The notes: generated by a model from the letters alone, not told the origin. Positions 26,276 through 34,176 are shown, counted from the first letter of the stretch. The stretch: DNA of 34,430 nucleotides from Candidatus Aquidulcis sp. (GCA_020723385.1 DYIZ01000023.1:19437-53866), one strand, 5' to 3'. A program made the numbers and translations.

Positions 26276-27598
26276 ATGAGAAAAAATATCTTTAGCCGAC
26301 GTGACTTTTTGAAATTGGGTGGCGGGTTGATGGCGGCCGCCGCGGGAGCAAGCCTATTGCCGAAGTGGTTGTCCAAATCCGGCGAGGTGGCTATGGCTTC
26401 CGGCGCGCTCGATGCCGTCAATCCTGACCTCTACCTGGTTGGGACCGACGGCTGGATCTCCCTGCCAGGACAAGTTCCCATCCCCGGCACTATCGGTCAA
26501 TACTACAACCCCGACTCGCTGGCGCCTGCGCCATTCACGACCTATATGTTTGGCTTTGCAGACGTCACGGGCCTGGGGCAGCAGCAAAGGGAATCTCGCA
26601 AGATGAAGTGCCAGGCTTCTGCCCCCTTGTGGTGGGTGAACGAGGGCCAGGAATACTTCGTCAAAGTAGGCAACCTGGGGCTGCAAATGCGCCCAGACCT
26701 GATTGACGCCCACACGCTGCACTTTCACGGTTTCCGTAATGCCTGGCCTGTGTTCGACGGCGAGCCGCACTCGTCCCTGGCCGCTCCGGTCAATGGCAGT
26801 CTGATGATGTACTACAAACCATTCGACCCTGGAACGTATATGTACCACTGCCACTTTGAGGAAACCGAGCACGTTCACATGGGTATGACCGGCGGCGTCT
26901 TCGTGCGCCCCGCGCAGGATGCGGGCAACGCCGGGTTGGGCATCCCGCCTGGCAAATATGTGTACAACGACGGCGTCATGCCCGGCACGGCGCTCTCCAC
27001 CAGTTTCGATCGTGAGTACGTCCTGACCCTGACCGATGTATGGGCTGAGGCTCACTGGGACGACGCTCACATCCAGTTGCCGGATTGGACCAGCTTCAAT
27101 GCCGAATACTTTCTGATGAATGGCCGCGTTTACCCGGATACGATTGCCCCCAATGGGCTGGGGACGGACCCCCTCACCGGGGATTTGACCCCCGCCCCGG
27201 GCTACGAGCATCTCAAGTACCAGCCGATCTCGTCGCTGATCCAGGCCAATGCCGGCGACCGGATTTTGATCCGTTTCATCAACCTGACTTTCGGCCAGCA
27301 GTCTATGACTCTGCCGGGTCTCAAGATGAGAGTAGTAGGCAAGGATGCCACGCTGCTGCGCGGTCGGGATGGAACAGACCTGTTCTATGATACGAACACG
27401 ATCTATTTTGGCAGCGGCCAGTCCACCGACGTGATCATCACCGCCCCGAATGTGACCTCGCTGAGGAAATATATCCTCTATAACCGCAATTTCAACCGGG
27501 CGAGCAACGGAGACGGCACGGGTTATGGCGGCCAGATGACGGAACTCTGGATTCACCCGGCGGGTACCCTGCCGGCGCAAACAGAGCCGAACACATAG
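26276..27598 (+). CDS. Multicopper-oxidase-fold protein A, Tat-exported, ligands in first domain
   Basis: The protein has 440 residues. The ATG at 26276 follows GAAGGAG; a GTG two codons upstream is less likely. A Tat signal carries the twin arginines R8-R9 (SRRDFLKL), with cleavage probably near residue 45; Tat export suits a protein loaded with copper before export. The first cupredoxin domain has HFHG (H149, H151) and YHCHFEETEHVHMGM (H191, C192, H193, H199 or H201, M204), so type 1 and trinuclear-type ligands can be seen. The second domain has the usual FLMNGRVYPDT but no His or Cys ligands where they are expected (GQQSMTLPGLKMRVVGKD). It is close to the two-domain laccase or nitrite-reductase-like oxidases. 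Substrate unknown. It is followed by two related genes. Confidence 0.88.
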   Translation: MRKNIFSRRDFLKLGGGLMAAAAGASLLPKWLSKSGEVAMASGALDAVNPDLYLVGTDGWISLPGQVPIPGTIGQYYNPDSLAPAPFTTYMFGFADVTGLGQQQRESRKMKCQASAPLWWVNEGQEYFVKVGNLGLQMRPDLIDAHTLHFHGFRNAWPVFDGEPHSSLAAPVNGSLMMYYKPFDPGTYMYHCHFEETEHVHMGMTGGVFVRPAQDAGNAGLGIPPGKYVYNDGVMPGTALSTSFDREYVLTLTDVWAEAHWDDAHIQLPDWTSFNAEYFLMNGRVYPDTIAPNGLGTDPLTGDLTPAPGYEHLKYQPISSLIQANAGDRILIRFINLTFGQQSMTLPGLKMRVVGKDATLLRGRDGTDLFYDTNTIYFGSGQSTDVIITAPNVTSLRKYILYNRNFNRASNGDGTGYGGQMTELWIHPAGTLPAQTEPNT

Positions 27599-27629
27599 TC
27601 AAGGTTTGGATTTTAGAAAGGAGCAACGG

Positions 27630-28928
27630 ATGATGAAGAATTCATCGCTTTTCAAACGATTACAGCCGCTGCTGGCGATTTTTCTTGCGCTGACGCTGGT
27701 CGCTGTGCCGCTGTATGTGGCGCAAACGGCGCCCGACGATCACACTGGAATACCCAGCACCGGGGTTCTTTGTACGACCAATCCTTCGGCGACCTTCACT
27801 TTGACGGCCAGCGAAGGCTACATCGGTATGACCGATGGCAATACGATCTACATGTGGTCGTTTGCCGAGGGCCGAGACGATTTCCAGTTCCCTGGCCCAA
27901 TCCTGTGCGTCAACCAGGGCGATACGGTCACGGTCGTTTTACACAATGATTTGAGAGAGCCGACCTCGATCGTCTTCCCTGGTCAGGAGAACGTCCTGGC
28001 GAATGGGGTGGCTGCCCAACCGCAGTTCGATGTCCAGGGCAATCTGGTGTCGCTGACGAACAGCGTCGCACCCGGCAGCAGTATCGAGTACAGTTTTGTC
28101 GCTTCTCGTCCTGGGACTTATGTCTACGAAAGCGGCACCAACCCGGGAATCCAGGTGCAGATGGGCCTGGCAGGTGGGTTGATCGTCCGGCCAAGCATGG
28201 GCGCTGGCTATGCTTATAACGATGCCGCGACGCAGTTCAATCCCGATACCGAGTATATCTTGATGCTCTCCGAGATTGACCCGATCATGCACCAGGCGAT
28301 CGAGCGCAATCAGACCTTCGATATCCGCCAGTATCACGCGCGGTACTTCCTGATCAATGGGCGAACCTTCCCGGATACGCTGGCTCCCAATGAGGCTTCG
28401 TGGCTCCCCAGTCAGCCTTACAGCTCGCTGGCCCGCATTCATCCTTACGACGCGACCGCCAATCCCCTGCCGGCGCTGGCGCGGTACATTGGACTGGGTG
28501 TGGAAGTGTATCCCTTCCACCCGCACGCTTTCAATGGCCGCATCATTGGCCGTGATGGTGGTTTTCTGGAAGGCCCTGCCGGTGAAGATTTGTCCTATGA
28601 GAAGTTCTCGATCAATGTAGGCCCTGGGCAGACCTTCGATAGCCTGTTCAGTTGGACAGATCTCTACGGTTGGCAGGTGGGCGGGCCGCCAATCCCGGTG
28701 ACGCTGCCCGGCGAGCAGAATCAGGCCATCGGACCTTTCTGGGGCAGCCCTTACCTCGGTACGCAGGAAACGCTCCCGACTGGCACCGCATCGTTGAACC
28801 AGTGCGGCGAGTTCTACCACATTGCGCACAACCATGCCCTGCAGCAAATTACCGGTTGGGGCGTCGTCCTTATCGGCCAGGTCACCTTTACCCGGATTGA
28901 CCCGCCGCTGCCGAATACTTGCCCTTAA
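27630..28928 (+). CDS. Multicopper-oxidase-fold protein B, ligands in last domain
   Basis: The protein has 432 residues. The ATG at 27630 is preceded by AAAGGAG; the frame to 27606 has no better start. A Sec-type signal peptide occupies about residues 1-30. The first cupredoxin-like domain keeps the fold (FPGPILCVNQGDTVTVVLHN, PGTYVYESG) but has lost the His/Cys ligands (SIVFPGQ instead of HxHG). The C-terminal domain keeps YPFHPHAFNGRIIGRDG (H297, H299) and YHIAHNHALQQITGWG (H397, H400, H402). The usual type 1 Cys of HCH is absent, so no classic blue copper site is expected. Its ligand pattern is complementary to the preceding gene. It is probably exported and could act with that protein; this is inference. 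Confidence 0.85.
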   Translation: MMKNSSLFKRLQPLLAIFLALTLVAVPLYVAQTAPDDHTGIPSTGVLCTTNPSATFTLTASEGYIGMTDGNTIYMWSFAEGRDDFQFPGPILCVNQGDTVTVVLHNDLREPTSIVFPGQENVLANGVAAQPQFDVQGNLVSLTNSVAPGSSIEYSFVASRPGTYVYESGTNPGIQVQMGLAGGLIVRPSMGAGYAYNDAATQFNPDTEYILMLSEIDPIMHQAIERNQTFDIRQYHARYFLINGRTFPDTLAPNEASWLPSQPYSSLARIHPYDATANPLPALARYIGLGVEVYPFHPHAFNGRIIGRDGGFLEGPAGEDLSYEKFSINVGPGQTFDSLFSWTDLYGWQVGGPPIPVTLPGEQNQAIGPFWGSPYLGTQETLPTGTASLNQCGEFYHIAHNHALQQITGWGVVLIGQVTFTRIDPPLPNTCP

Positions 28929-28991
28929 GGAGTTTGGACTTTCGATGGAGATGATATATCGCTATTTGAGGTCCATTGAGGAGATGAATTC

Positions 28992-31385
28992 ATGAATACA
29001 ATTCTTCGTAAACTGACTCGAACGAGTTTAGGGCTGCTGATGATCGCGGCAGTGATCGGCGCTGCGCTGGGAACAAGCCAAGGAGTACAGGCTGCCCCGG
29101 TTGGGGTCGCGGCCGAAAGCGCCGCGCCCGTTCATGTCGCAGCCACCCTACCCGCGGACACGTGTGTTCTGGCTGGCAGCACCCGCACCTGTGAGATGTG
29201 GGCTACCACCGGAACACTCACCCTCGTAGATGGCACGATCGTCCCCATTTGGGGTTATACGGATGTCAACGGCGGCCCTGCGCAGCTCCCCGGTCCGACG
29301 TTGATCGCTAACGAGGGCGAAACCGTCGAAATCGTTTTACACAACACTCTGACCTTCACCACATCGCTGTCTGTACCGGGGCAAGATTTCGTCCCTGATC
29401 TGATTGGCGTTGGCGCGGGTGGGGTGATCACTTACAGCTTCACCGCCAGCAATGTCGGCACGTATGCTTACGAAGCCGGTTTTGCTGCGACTGGTGGAGG
29501 CCCCGATGGCACTCGCCAGGTGATGATGGGCATGTATGGCGCATTTGTTGTGCGCCCGGCAGGCCAACCGACCTGGGCCTATGGCGACGCCGGCTCTGCC
29601 TTCGTGGATGAGGCGCTCCTGGTCTTCAGTGAAATTGACCTCGCTTTCAACGCCTCGCCGGTGACGTTCACTTTGAATCTTTACCAACCAGACTATTGGC
29701 TCATTAATGGCCTGGCTTACACTGAGACTGCATCTATCCCAACTGCGCCGGGTAATACCGTTTTGCTCCGTTACCTGAATGCCGGTATACAGGAGCGTAC
29801 GATTGGCTTGTTGGGCGTGCGCCAGCTCGTCTTGGGCGAGGATAGCAGCGGTTTAGCGCCCATCACGCGTTTCTCTGTAGTCGCTGAAACCATGGGCGCC
29901 GGGCAGTCGCTCGATACGCTGGTGCAAATCCCGATGACGGTCACGGTTGGGACGAAATACCCCATCTATAACACCGGTTTTCAGCAATTGCACAATAATG
30001 GGCAGATGGCGATCTCAGGGGCGGTAGCCTTTGGGGGTATCGTGACCTTCCTGGATGTTGTGGGCGGCGGCGCTTTACCCGATGTTGGTCCGCTTGCCAG
30101 CGGGGTGCTTGTTTCTCCGAATCCGGCCAGCGGGATGGGGCCGGTCAGTTTGAGCGCCACGCTCGATGAATCCACCACCGGCGGATCGAACGTTATCGCA
30201 GCGGAGTTCTTCACAGATACGCTGGGCGCGGATGGTACAGGTATCCCGATGACCATTGTCGGCTCCGGCCCGACGGTTGCAGTCACTGCAACAGTTTCGG
30301 CTGGTACGCTGGCCACCTGGCCGCACGGTGATGTAACCTTCTACGTGCATGGTCAGGATGCCAACGGCCTCTGGGGAGCGTTCAGCTCCGACGTGCTCGA
30401 TCTGGTCAAGGTCGGGCCTGAGGTGCGCGGTATGGTGTTGACGCCTCCCGCGACCAACGGCACGGTGGATGTGGCAATCCAGGCTACGGCTGATGATACG
30501 AATTTTGGCAATATCAACGTGGTCATGGCAGAGTATTTCCTCGACTTCATCGGGCCGGATGGCAGCGGCAACGCAATGAACCTCAATCTCGTTGCTCCAA
30601 TCACCAGTCTGACTGCGGTCATCCCCGCCGCGACCGTCAATGCTCTGCCGGAAGGCGACCATGCAATCTACATCCATGCTCAGGACGCCATCGGCAACTG
30701 GGGTGAATACGCCATCATCGTGCTGCGCGTGGATAAAACTGGCCCGATAGCAACCGGACACCTTGTGGGGCCAACCCCCAATAACGGCACCTTGAGTATC
30801 AACTCGTCCATCTTCGCTGTTCGGCTTCAGGCGTCATTCTCAGATATGGGCGCCGCCAGCTCGAGCATCGAAAACGCCGAGGGCTTTATTGATACCGCTG
30901 GCGCTAACGGCTCAGGCTTCCCGTTCTTTGCCTCGGATGCGGTCTTCAATGGCACGTCGGAACAGGCCTATGTGGACATACCGTTGTCAACTGTCCGTAT
31001 ACTCACGCAGGGACCGCACACGATTATGTTCCACGGGAAGGATGCGGCCGGTAACTGGGGCGCATTTGCCTCGATGACCATCGTCATTGACAAGACAGGG
31101 CCAAACACAGTCTCGGTCTTTACCACCCCGGCTACCCCGCCTCCGGGCACAACGTTCGTGACGCTTTATGGCAATATCAACGATCCTGCCAACGGCGCAG
31201 CGCCAGCCTCCAATCTTGTGACGGCTGAGTGGTTCCGCGGTGTTGATCCAGGCGCTGGCTTTGGCAACGTTATGACCGCCCTGGACGGCGCGTTCAACAG
31301 CCCGACAGAAGTCGCCCGTGCGACCATCAACATCGGCGCGTGGACGAATGGCCCGCACATTATCTCGGTGCGCGGCAAAGACTAG
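28992..31385 (+). CDS. Cupredoxin-fold and Ig-like repeat protein C, ended by in-frame TAG
   Basis: The ATG at 28992 follows GAGGAG. Residues 1-~35 form a signal peptide. Two cupredoxin-like domains (to ~360) keep the multicopper oxidase framework (LPGPTLIANEGETVEIVLHN, VGTYAYEAGF, YWLINGLAY) but have no copper ligands. Four Ig-like repeats of about 110 residues follow, each ending in a motif like GKDAAGNWG then a GP start. The fourth is cut at codon 798, where TAG replaces the residue after GKD; AGNWG continues in frame. The full frame would be 1024 residues ending at 32069. A point nonsense mutation, a sequence error or programmed readthrough are all possible. As written the product lacks the C-terminal domain and tail. 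Confidence 0.83.
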   Translation: MNTILRKLTRTSLGLLMIAAVIGAALGTSQGVQAAPVGVAAESAAPVHVAATLPADTCVLAGSTRTCEMWATTGTLTLVDGTIVPIWGYTDVNGGPAQLPGPTLIANEGETVEIVLHNTLTFTTSLSVPGQDFVPDLIGVGAGGVITYSFTASNVGTYAYEAGFAATGGGPDGTRQVMMGMYGAFVVRPAGQPTWAYGDAGSAFVDEALLVFSEIDLAFNASPVTFTLNLYQPDYWLINGLAYTETASIPTAPGNTVLLRYLNAGIQERTIGLLGVRQLVLGEDSSGLAPITRFSVVAETMGAGQSLDTLVQIPMTVTVGTKYPIYNTGFQQLHNNGQMAISGAVAFGGIVTFLDVVGGGALPDVGPLASGVLVSPNPASGMGPVSLSATLDESTTGGSNVIAAEFFTDTLGADGTGIPMTIVGSGPTVAVTATVSAGTLATWPHGDVTFYVHGQDANGLWGAFSSDVLDLVKVGPEVRGMVLTPPATNGTVDVAIQATADDTNFGNINVVMAEYFLDFIGPDGSGNAMNLNLVAPITSLTAVIPAATVNALPEGDHAIYIHAQDAIGNWGEYAIIVLRVDKTGPIATGHLVGPTPNNGTLSINSSIFAVRLQASFSDMGAASSSIENAEGFIDTAGANGSGFPFFASDAVFNGTSEQAYVDIPLSTVRILTQGPHTIMFHGKDAAGNWGAFASMTIVIDKTGPNTVSVFTTPATPPPGTTFVTLYGNINDPANGAAPASNLVTAEWFRGVDPGAGFGNVMTALDGAFNSPTEVARATINIGAWTNGPHIISVRGKD

Positions 31386-31403
31386 GCCGGGAACTGGGGG
31401 CTA

Positions 31404-32069
31404 GTGCAAACAATGACGCTCACCGTCTCGGGCAATGCAATGGGTTTCCTGCTGAACGACGGCTTCGAAATGGGCACGTTGGAAGGCTGGGCGAATGCAG
31501 TCGGCGGGGTGAGTGTCATCCCCGAGGCTGTGATGGATGGCGGCCAGTTCGGCATGAAAGCCCAGATCAATGGGGCTGCGCCAGCCTACGTGGTTGACCA
31601 ATCCCCTGGCGGCGCTGCCAGCTACCATGCGAGCTTCTACTTCAACCCGAATGGGTTCGACACCCTGGCGGACAGTGTAGACATCTTTACCGGCGTCGCC
31701 GCTGGAAGCAACGCTATCTTCGGCGTCCAGTTCGAGCGATCGGCGGGCGGGCCTGAGATCCGTGGCTGGGTACTGGATAACGGCGTTCAGACCTTCACAG
31801 CTTGGCATCACGTCAACGATGCTGCTCAAAATATCGAGCTGGTATGGCTGGGGCAGAACGATGCCACCTTCAGCCTGGCTGTTGATGGGGTTGTTCTGGA
31901 AACCCTGACGGGTCTGAATACCAGCGCTTACCTGCTGAGCGAAGTCTGGCTTGGGCCTTCAGCAGGCCTGACGAGCGGTATGACTGGGAACCTGTACTTC
32001 GATGGGTTCAGCTCACGGCTCGAGATCGTGAATTACAATCAAATCTTCCTGCCGGTTATCAGCCGGTAA
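31404..32069 (+). pseudogene. C-terminal continuation of protein C after the in-frame stop
   Basis: Same frame as the preceding gene. The continuation starts directly after the TAG (31386); a GTG at 31404 could in principle start a separate product but has no SD. It holds the end of the fourth Ig-like repeat (AGNWGLVQTMTLTVSG), then a beta-sandwich, LamG/CBM-like domain (LNDGFEMGTLEGW ... SYHASFYFN ... WLGQNDATFSLAVDG), and the tail YNQIFLPVISR, which matches the tail of three other secreted proteins here. It has no signal peptide and so would not be exported alone. It is either the lost part of one larger protein or is made only by readthrough. Confidence 0.75.
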
Positions 32070-32077
32070 TCAAAACA

Positions 32078-32113
32078 ATCGAGCCAGGCAGCCGCCAGGC
32101 TGCCTGGCTCGAT
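32078..32113 (+). terminator. 16-bp hairpin between protein C and the next gene
   Basis: The arms at 32078-32093 and 32098-32113 are complementary over 16 bases (ATCGAGCCAGGCAGCC outward) with the loop GCCA. No T-run follows, and the ribosome site AAAGGAG of the next gene begins a few bases later. It may stop most transcripts or stabilise the upstream mRNA. Confidence 0.6.
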
Positions 32114-32130
32114 CTAACAAAGGAGACGCC

Positions 32131-32607
32131 ATGTCTGAAAAAAATAATCCCCGATCGTTTCTTGTCCCGGTATTGATCGGCGTACTGGTTCTGGTGCTCG
32201 GAGTAGCGGGTGTGTTTGGATACCGCGCCTGGCGCCAGGCGCAAGAAGCGGCGCGTATCGCGGCAGCGCAAGAGGATGTCGCGGCTGCGATTGCAGAAAA
32301 GTTGGGAATCCGGGTTATGAAGATCATTGTAACCGCGGATGGGGGCCTCATTGACTTTCGATATCAGGTTCTTGACCCCAACAAGGCCGCCTTATTATTC
32401 GAAGAAATTTCCGTTGTGCCAAAGATGGTAGCCGAGAATGGGACGATCATCAGCCTCTCAGATAATCCTCATGCGCACAATTTCCAGCCTGGGCTGACCT
32501 ATTTCGTGCTATATCGTAACGTTGGCGATTCGATCAGACCTGGTAGTGAAGTAACGGTCCTGATTGGCGACGAATTCCGGTTGGAACATGTCGCAGTGGA
32601 AAAGTAA
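32131..32607 (+). CDS. Small membrane-anchored hypothetical protein
   Basis: The protein has 158 residues. The ATG at 32131 follows AAAGGAG. Residues ~10-30 are a single hydrophobic segment (FLVPVLIGVLVLVLGVAGVFGY) with no cleavage site, so it is probably an anchor with the rest outside. An Ala/Gln/Glu-rich helix (~31-55), likely coiled, precedes a mixed alpha/beta domain: IRVMKIIVTADGGLIDFRYQVLDPNKAALLF and GLTYFVLYRN. I do not recognise the family. Its Asp/Glu content and one histidine pair (NPHAHNF) could bind metal, but there is no clear motif. It is the last gene of the rightward cluster and may anchor or feed the cupredoxin proteins; this is inference. Confidence 0.75.
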   Translation: MSEKNNPRSFLVPVLIGVLVLVLGVAGVFGYRAWRQAQEAARIAAAQEDVAAAIAEKLGIRVMKIIVTADGGLIDFRYQVLDPNKAALLFEEISVVPKMVAENGTIISLSDNPHAHNFQPGLTYFVLYRNVGDSIRPGSEVTVLIGDEFRLEHVAVEK

Positions 32608-32624
32608 CAGTATCAGTGGATGAA

Positions 32625-32710
32625 AATTCATGCTCCAAAGGGACGATGCGGTTGCAGTGCAACCGGCGTCCCCGGTTCCGCCGGATTTTCATTCGGCGGG
32701 AGCAAGAATT
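32625..32710 (-). repeat. Palindromic dispersed repeat, copy B (inverted relative to copy A)
   Basis: Imperfect 12-base terminal inverted repeats (AATTCATGCTCC 32625-32636 and GGAGCAAGAATT 32699-32710) bound it. Inside, CCGCCG/CGGCGG (32678-32683 / 32694-32699) and GGGAC/GTCCC (32640-32644 / 32668-32672) form stems; the second encloses the perfect hairpin CGGTTGCA/TGCAACCG (32649-32656 / 32658-32665). The reverse complement aligns with 1903-1963. Stem bases differ between the copies but remain paired. It has no coding capacity and could move in trans. Confidence 0.75.
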
Positions 32711-32721
32711 CGCATCTGACT

Positions 32722-32763
32722 TGAAAATAGATTTTCATCCCTGGTGGTGAAAATGTATTTTCA
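32722..32763. repeat. Tandem 16-bp palindromes
   Basis: TGAAAATAGATTTTCA (32722-32737) and TGAAAATGTATTTTCA (32748-32763) are spaced 26 bases start to start, both near-perfect palindromes differing only at the two central bases. The layout resembles paired operators, but the location between two convergent gene ends argues against normal promoter control. TGAAAAT also appears in the palindromic repeat just before. Confidence 0.6.
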
Positions 32764-32795
32764 TGACGACTACTGAGTCTATCCAGTTCGAGATT

Positions 32796-32844
32796 AGGAT
32801 AACGAGTGTGCGGGCGGCCAAGCCGCCCGCACACTCGTTATCCT
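32796..32844. terminator. Bidirectional terminator, 23-bp perfect hairpin
   Basis: The arms at 32796-32818 and 32822-32844 are complementary over 23 bases with a 3-base loop. The core is very GC-rich. It separates the rightward cluster from the convergent murA gene. There is no strong T-run on either side, so termination efficiency is uncertain. Confidence 0.7.
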
Positions 32845-32880
32845 GAAGTTGTCACTGTGGTGCTCGTTGAGCAAAAATGA

Positions 32881-34176
32881 TCAACCTTCTTTAGTTCTCC
32901 TGATTTGTGCGCCCAGGGAGCGCAGTTTTTCTTCGATCCGCTCATAGCCGCGGTCAATCTGCCCAACATTCCGGATCGTGGATTGGCCTTCGGCGGCCAT
33001 AGCTGCCAGAACCAAGGCCATGCCGGCCCGGATATCTGGGCTTTCTACTTTTTCGCCGATCAGTTGCGTCGGGCCGATGACGATGCAGCGATGGGGGTCG
33101 CACAGCACGATTTGTGCGCCCATGTTGATCAATTTATCGGTGAAATACATCCGGCTGGGGTACATCCAATCGTGAAACAGCACAGAGCCTTTAGCCTGGG
33201 TTGCAACCGTGAAGGTGATGCTGCCCAAATCGGATGGGAATGCAGGCCAAACATTGGTTTTGATTTCTGGAATGGCATCACCCAGATCGGTCTCGATGAC
33301 CAGCGGCTGGTCTTGAGGCACGATGATATCCTCCCCATCAACTTCCCAAACAACCCCAATTCGCCCGAACACCAGGCGCACCATATCGAGATATTGGGGC
33401 CCAGCCTTGCGAATGCGGATGCTGCCTTTGGTAACTACCGCCGCGCCGATGAAGCTGACCACTTCAAGGTAATCTGGCCCGATGGTATACTCGCCGCCGT
33501 GTAAGCTCGGTACGCCGTGAATATGAACTGTGTTCGATCCGATGTCTTCGATCTGTGCGCCGAGACTGTTGAGCATGTGACACAATTCCTGAACATGTGG
33601 TTCAGATGCGGCGTTGCGCAGTGTCGTATCTCCCTTGGCAGTCACGGCAGCCATGATCGTGTTTTCGGTAGCGGTGACGCTGGCTTCATCGAGGAGAATG
33701 TCGGCGCCATTCAGGTGCTGGGCGCGAAAATCGAACATGTGGCTGGCACGGTTGTAATTGGCCTCGGCCCCCAGGGCTTTGAGCGCCAGGAAGTGGGTAT
33801 CCACCCGCCGGCGGCCAATGACATCACCCCCTGGAGGGGGGATCAGAAAATTACCCGTCCGGGCAGTCATGGGGCCAGCGATCAAAATCGAGGCGCGAAT
33901 CCGCCGGCACAGATCGGGATCCAGGTCAGCCGGTCGAACATGTTTCGCCTGCACTTTCCAGGTGTGATTGTGATCTACTGACTCCACCGTAACCCCCAGG
34001 CTTTCGATGAGTGCGCGCATATCCTGAACATCACGAATTTCTGGAACATTGTGCAAAATGACAGGTTCATCCGTTAAAAGACAAGCCGCGAGGAGCGGTA
34101 AGGCGGCATTCTTGTTGCCCGAGGGGGTGATTTCGCCGGCCAGTGGTTTTCCCCCCTGGATGATGAATTTATCCAT
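32881..34176 (-). CDS. murA: UDP-N-acetylglucosamine 1-carboxyvinyltransferase with catalytic Cys replaced by Asp
   Basis: The protein has 431 residues, the normal MurA length. The ATG at 34176 is preceded by GGAGA; an upstream TTG at 34200 is unlikely. The N-terminus FIIQGGKPLAGEITPSGNKNAALPLLAA is the typical MurA opening with the catalytic-site Lys/Asn. Other signatures: PMTARTGNFLIPPPGGD, RRRVDTH, and the final GYERIEEKLRSLGA. It transfers enolpyruvate from PEP to UDP-GlcNAc, the first committed step of peptidoglycan synthesis, in the cytoplasm. The residue matching E. coli Cys115 is Asp (D118, in GGDVIG). Natural Asp variants in Mycobacterium tuberculosis and Chlamydia are active and fosfomycin-resistant, so the same is expected here. 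It is monocistronic as far as seen. Confidence 0.96.
   Translation of the reverse strand: MDKFIIQGGKPLAGEITPSGNKNAALPLLAACLLTDEPVILHNVPEIRDVQDMRALIESLGVTVESVDHNHTWKVQAKHVRPADLDPDLCRRIRASILIAGPMTARTGNFLIPPPGGDVIGRRRVDTHFLALKALGAEANYNRASHMFDFRAQHLNGADILLDEASVTATENTIMAAVTAKGDTTLRNAASEPHVQELCHMLNSLGAQIEDIGSNTVHIHGVPSLHGGEYTIGPDYLEVVSFIGAAVVTKGSIRIRKAGPQYLDMVRLVFGRIGVVWEVDGEDIIVPQDQPLVIETDLGDAIPEIKTNVWPAFPSDLGSITFTVATQAKGSVLFHDWMYPSRMYFTDKLINMGAQIVLCDPHRCIVIGPTQLIGEKVESPDIRAGMALVLAAMAAEGQSTIRNVGQIDRGYERIEEKLRSLGAQIRRTKEG

Noticed and set aside
26354-28847. Minus-strand open frames of 408 and 302 codons opposite multicopper oxidase genes A and B
   Set aside because: Antisense to frames with clear copper-binding motifs; no start signals and no recognisable family.
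28992-32069. Two independent genes meeting at 31385
   Set aside because: The frame is the same on both sides of the TAG and a repeat motif spans it, while the downstream part has no SD or signal peptide of its own.
32722-32763. CRISPR-like direct repeats
   Set aside because: Only two units, each palindromic, with a 10-base gap; no array and no cas genes in the window.
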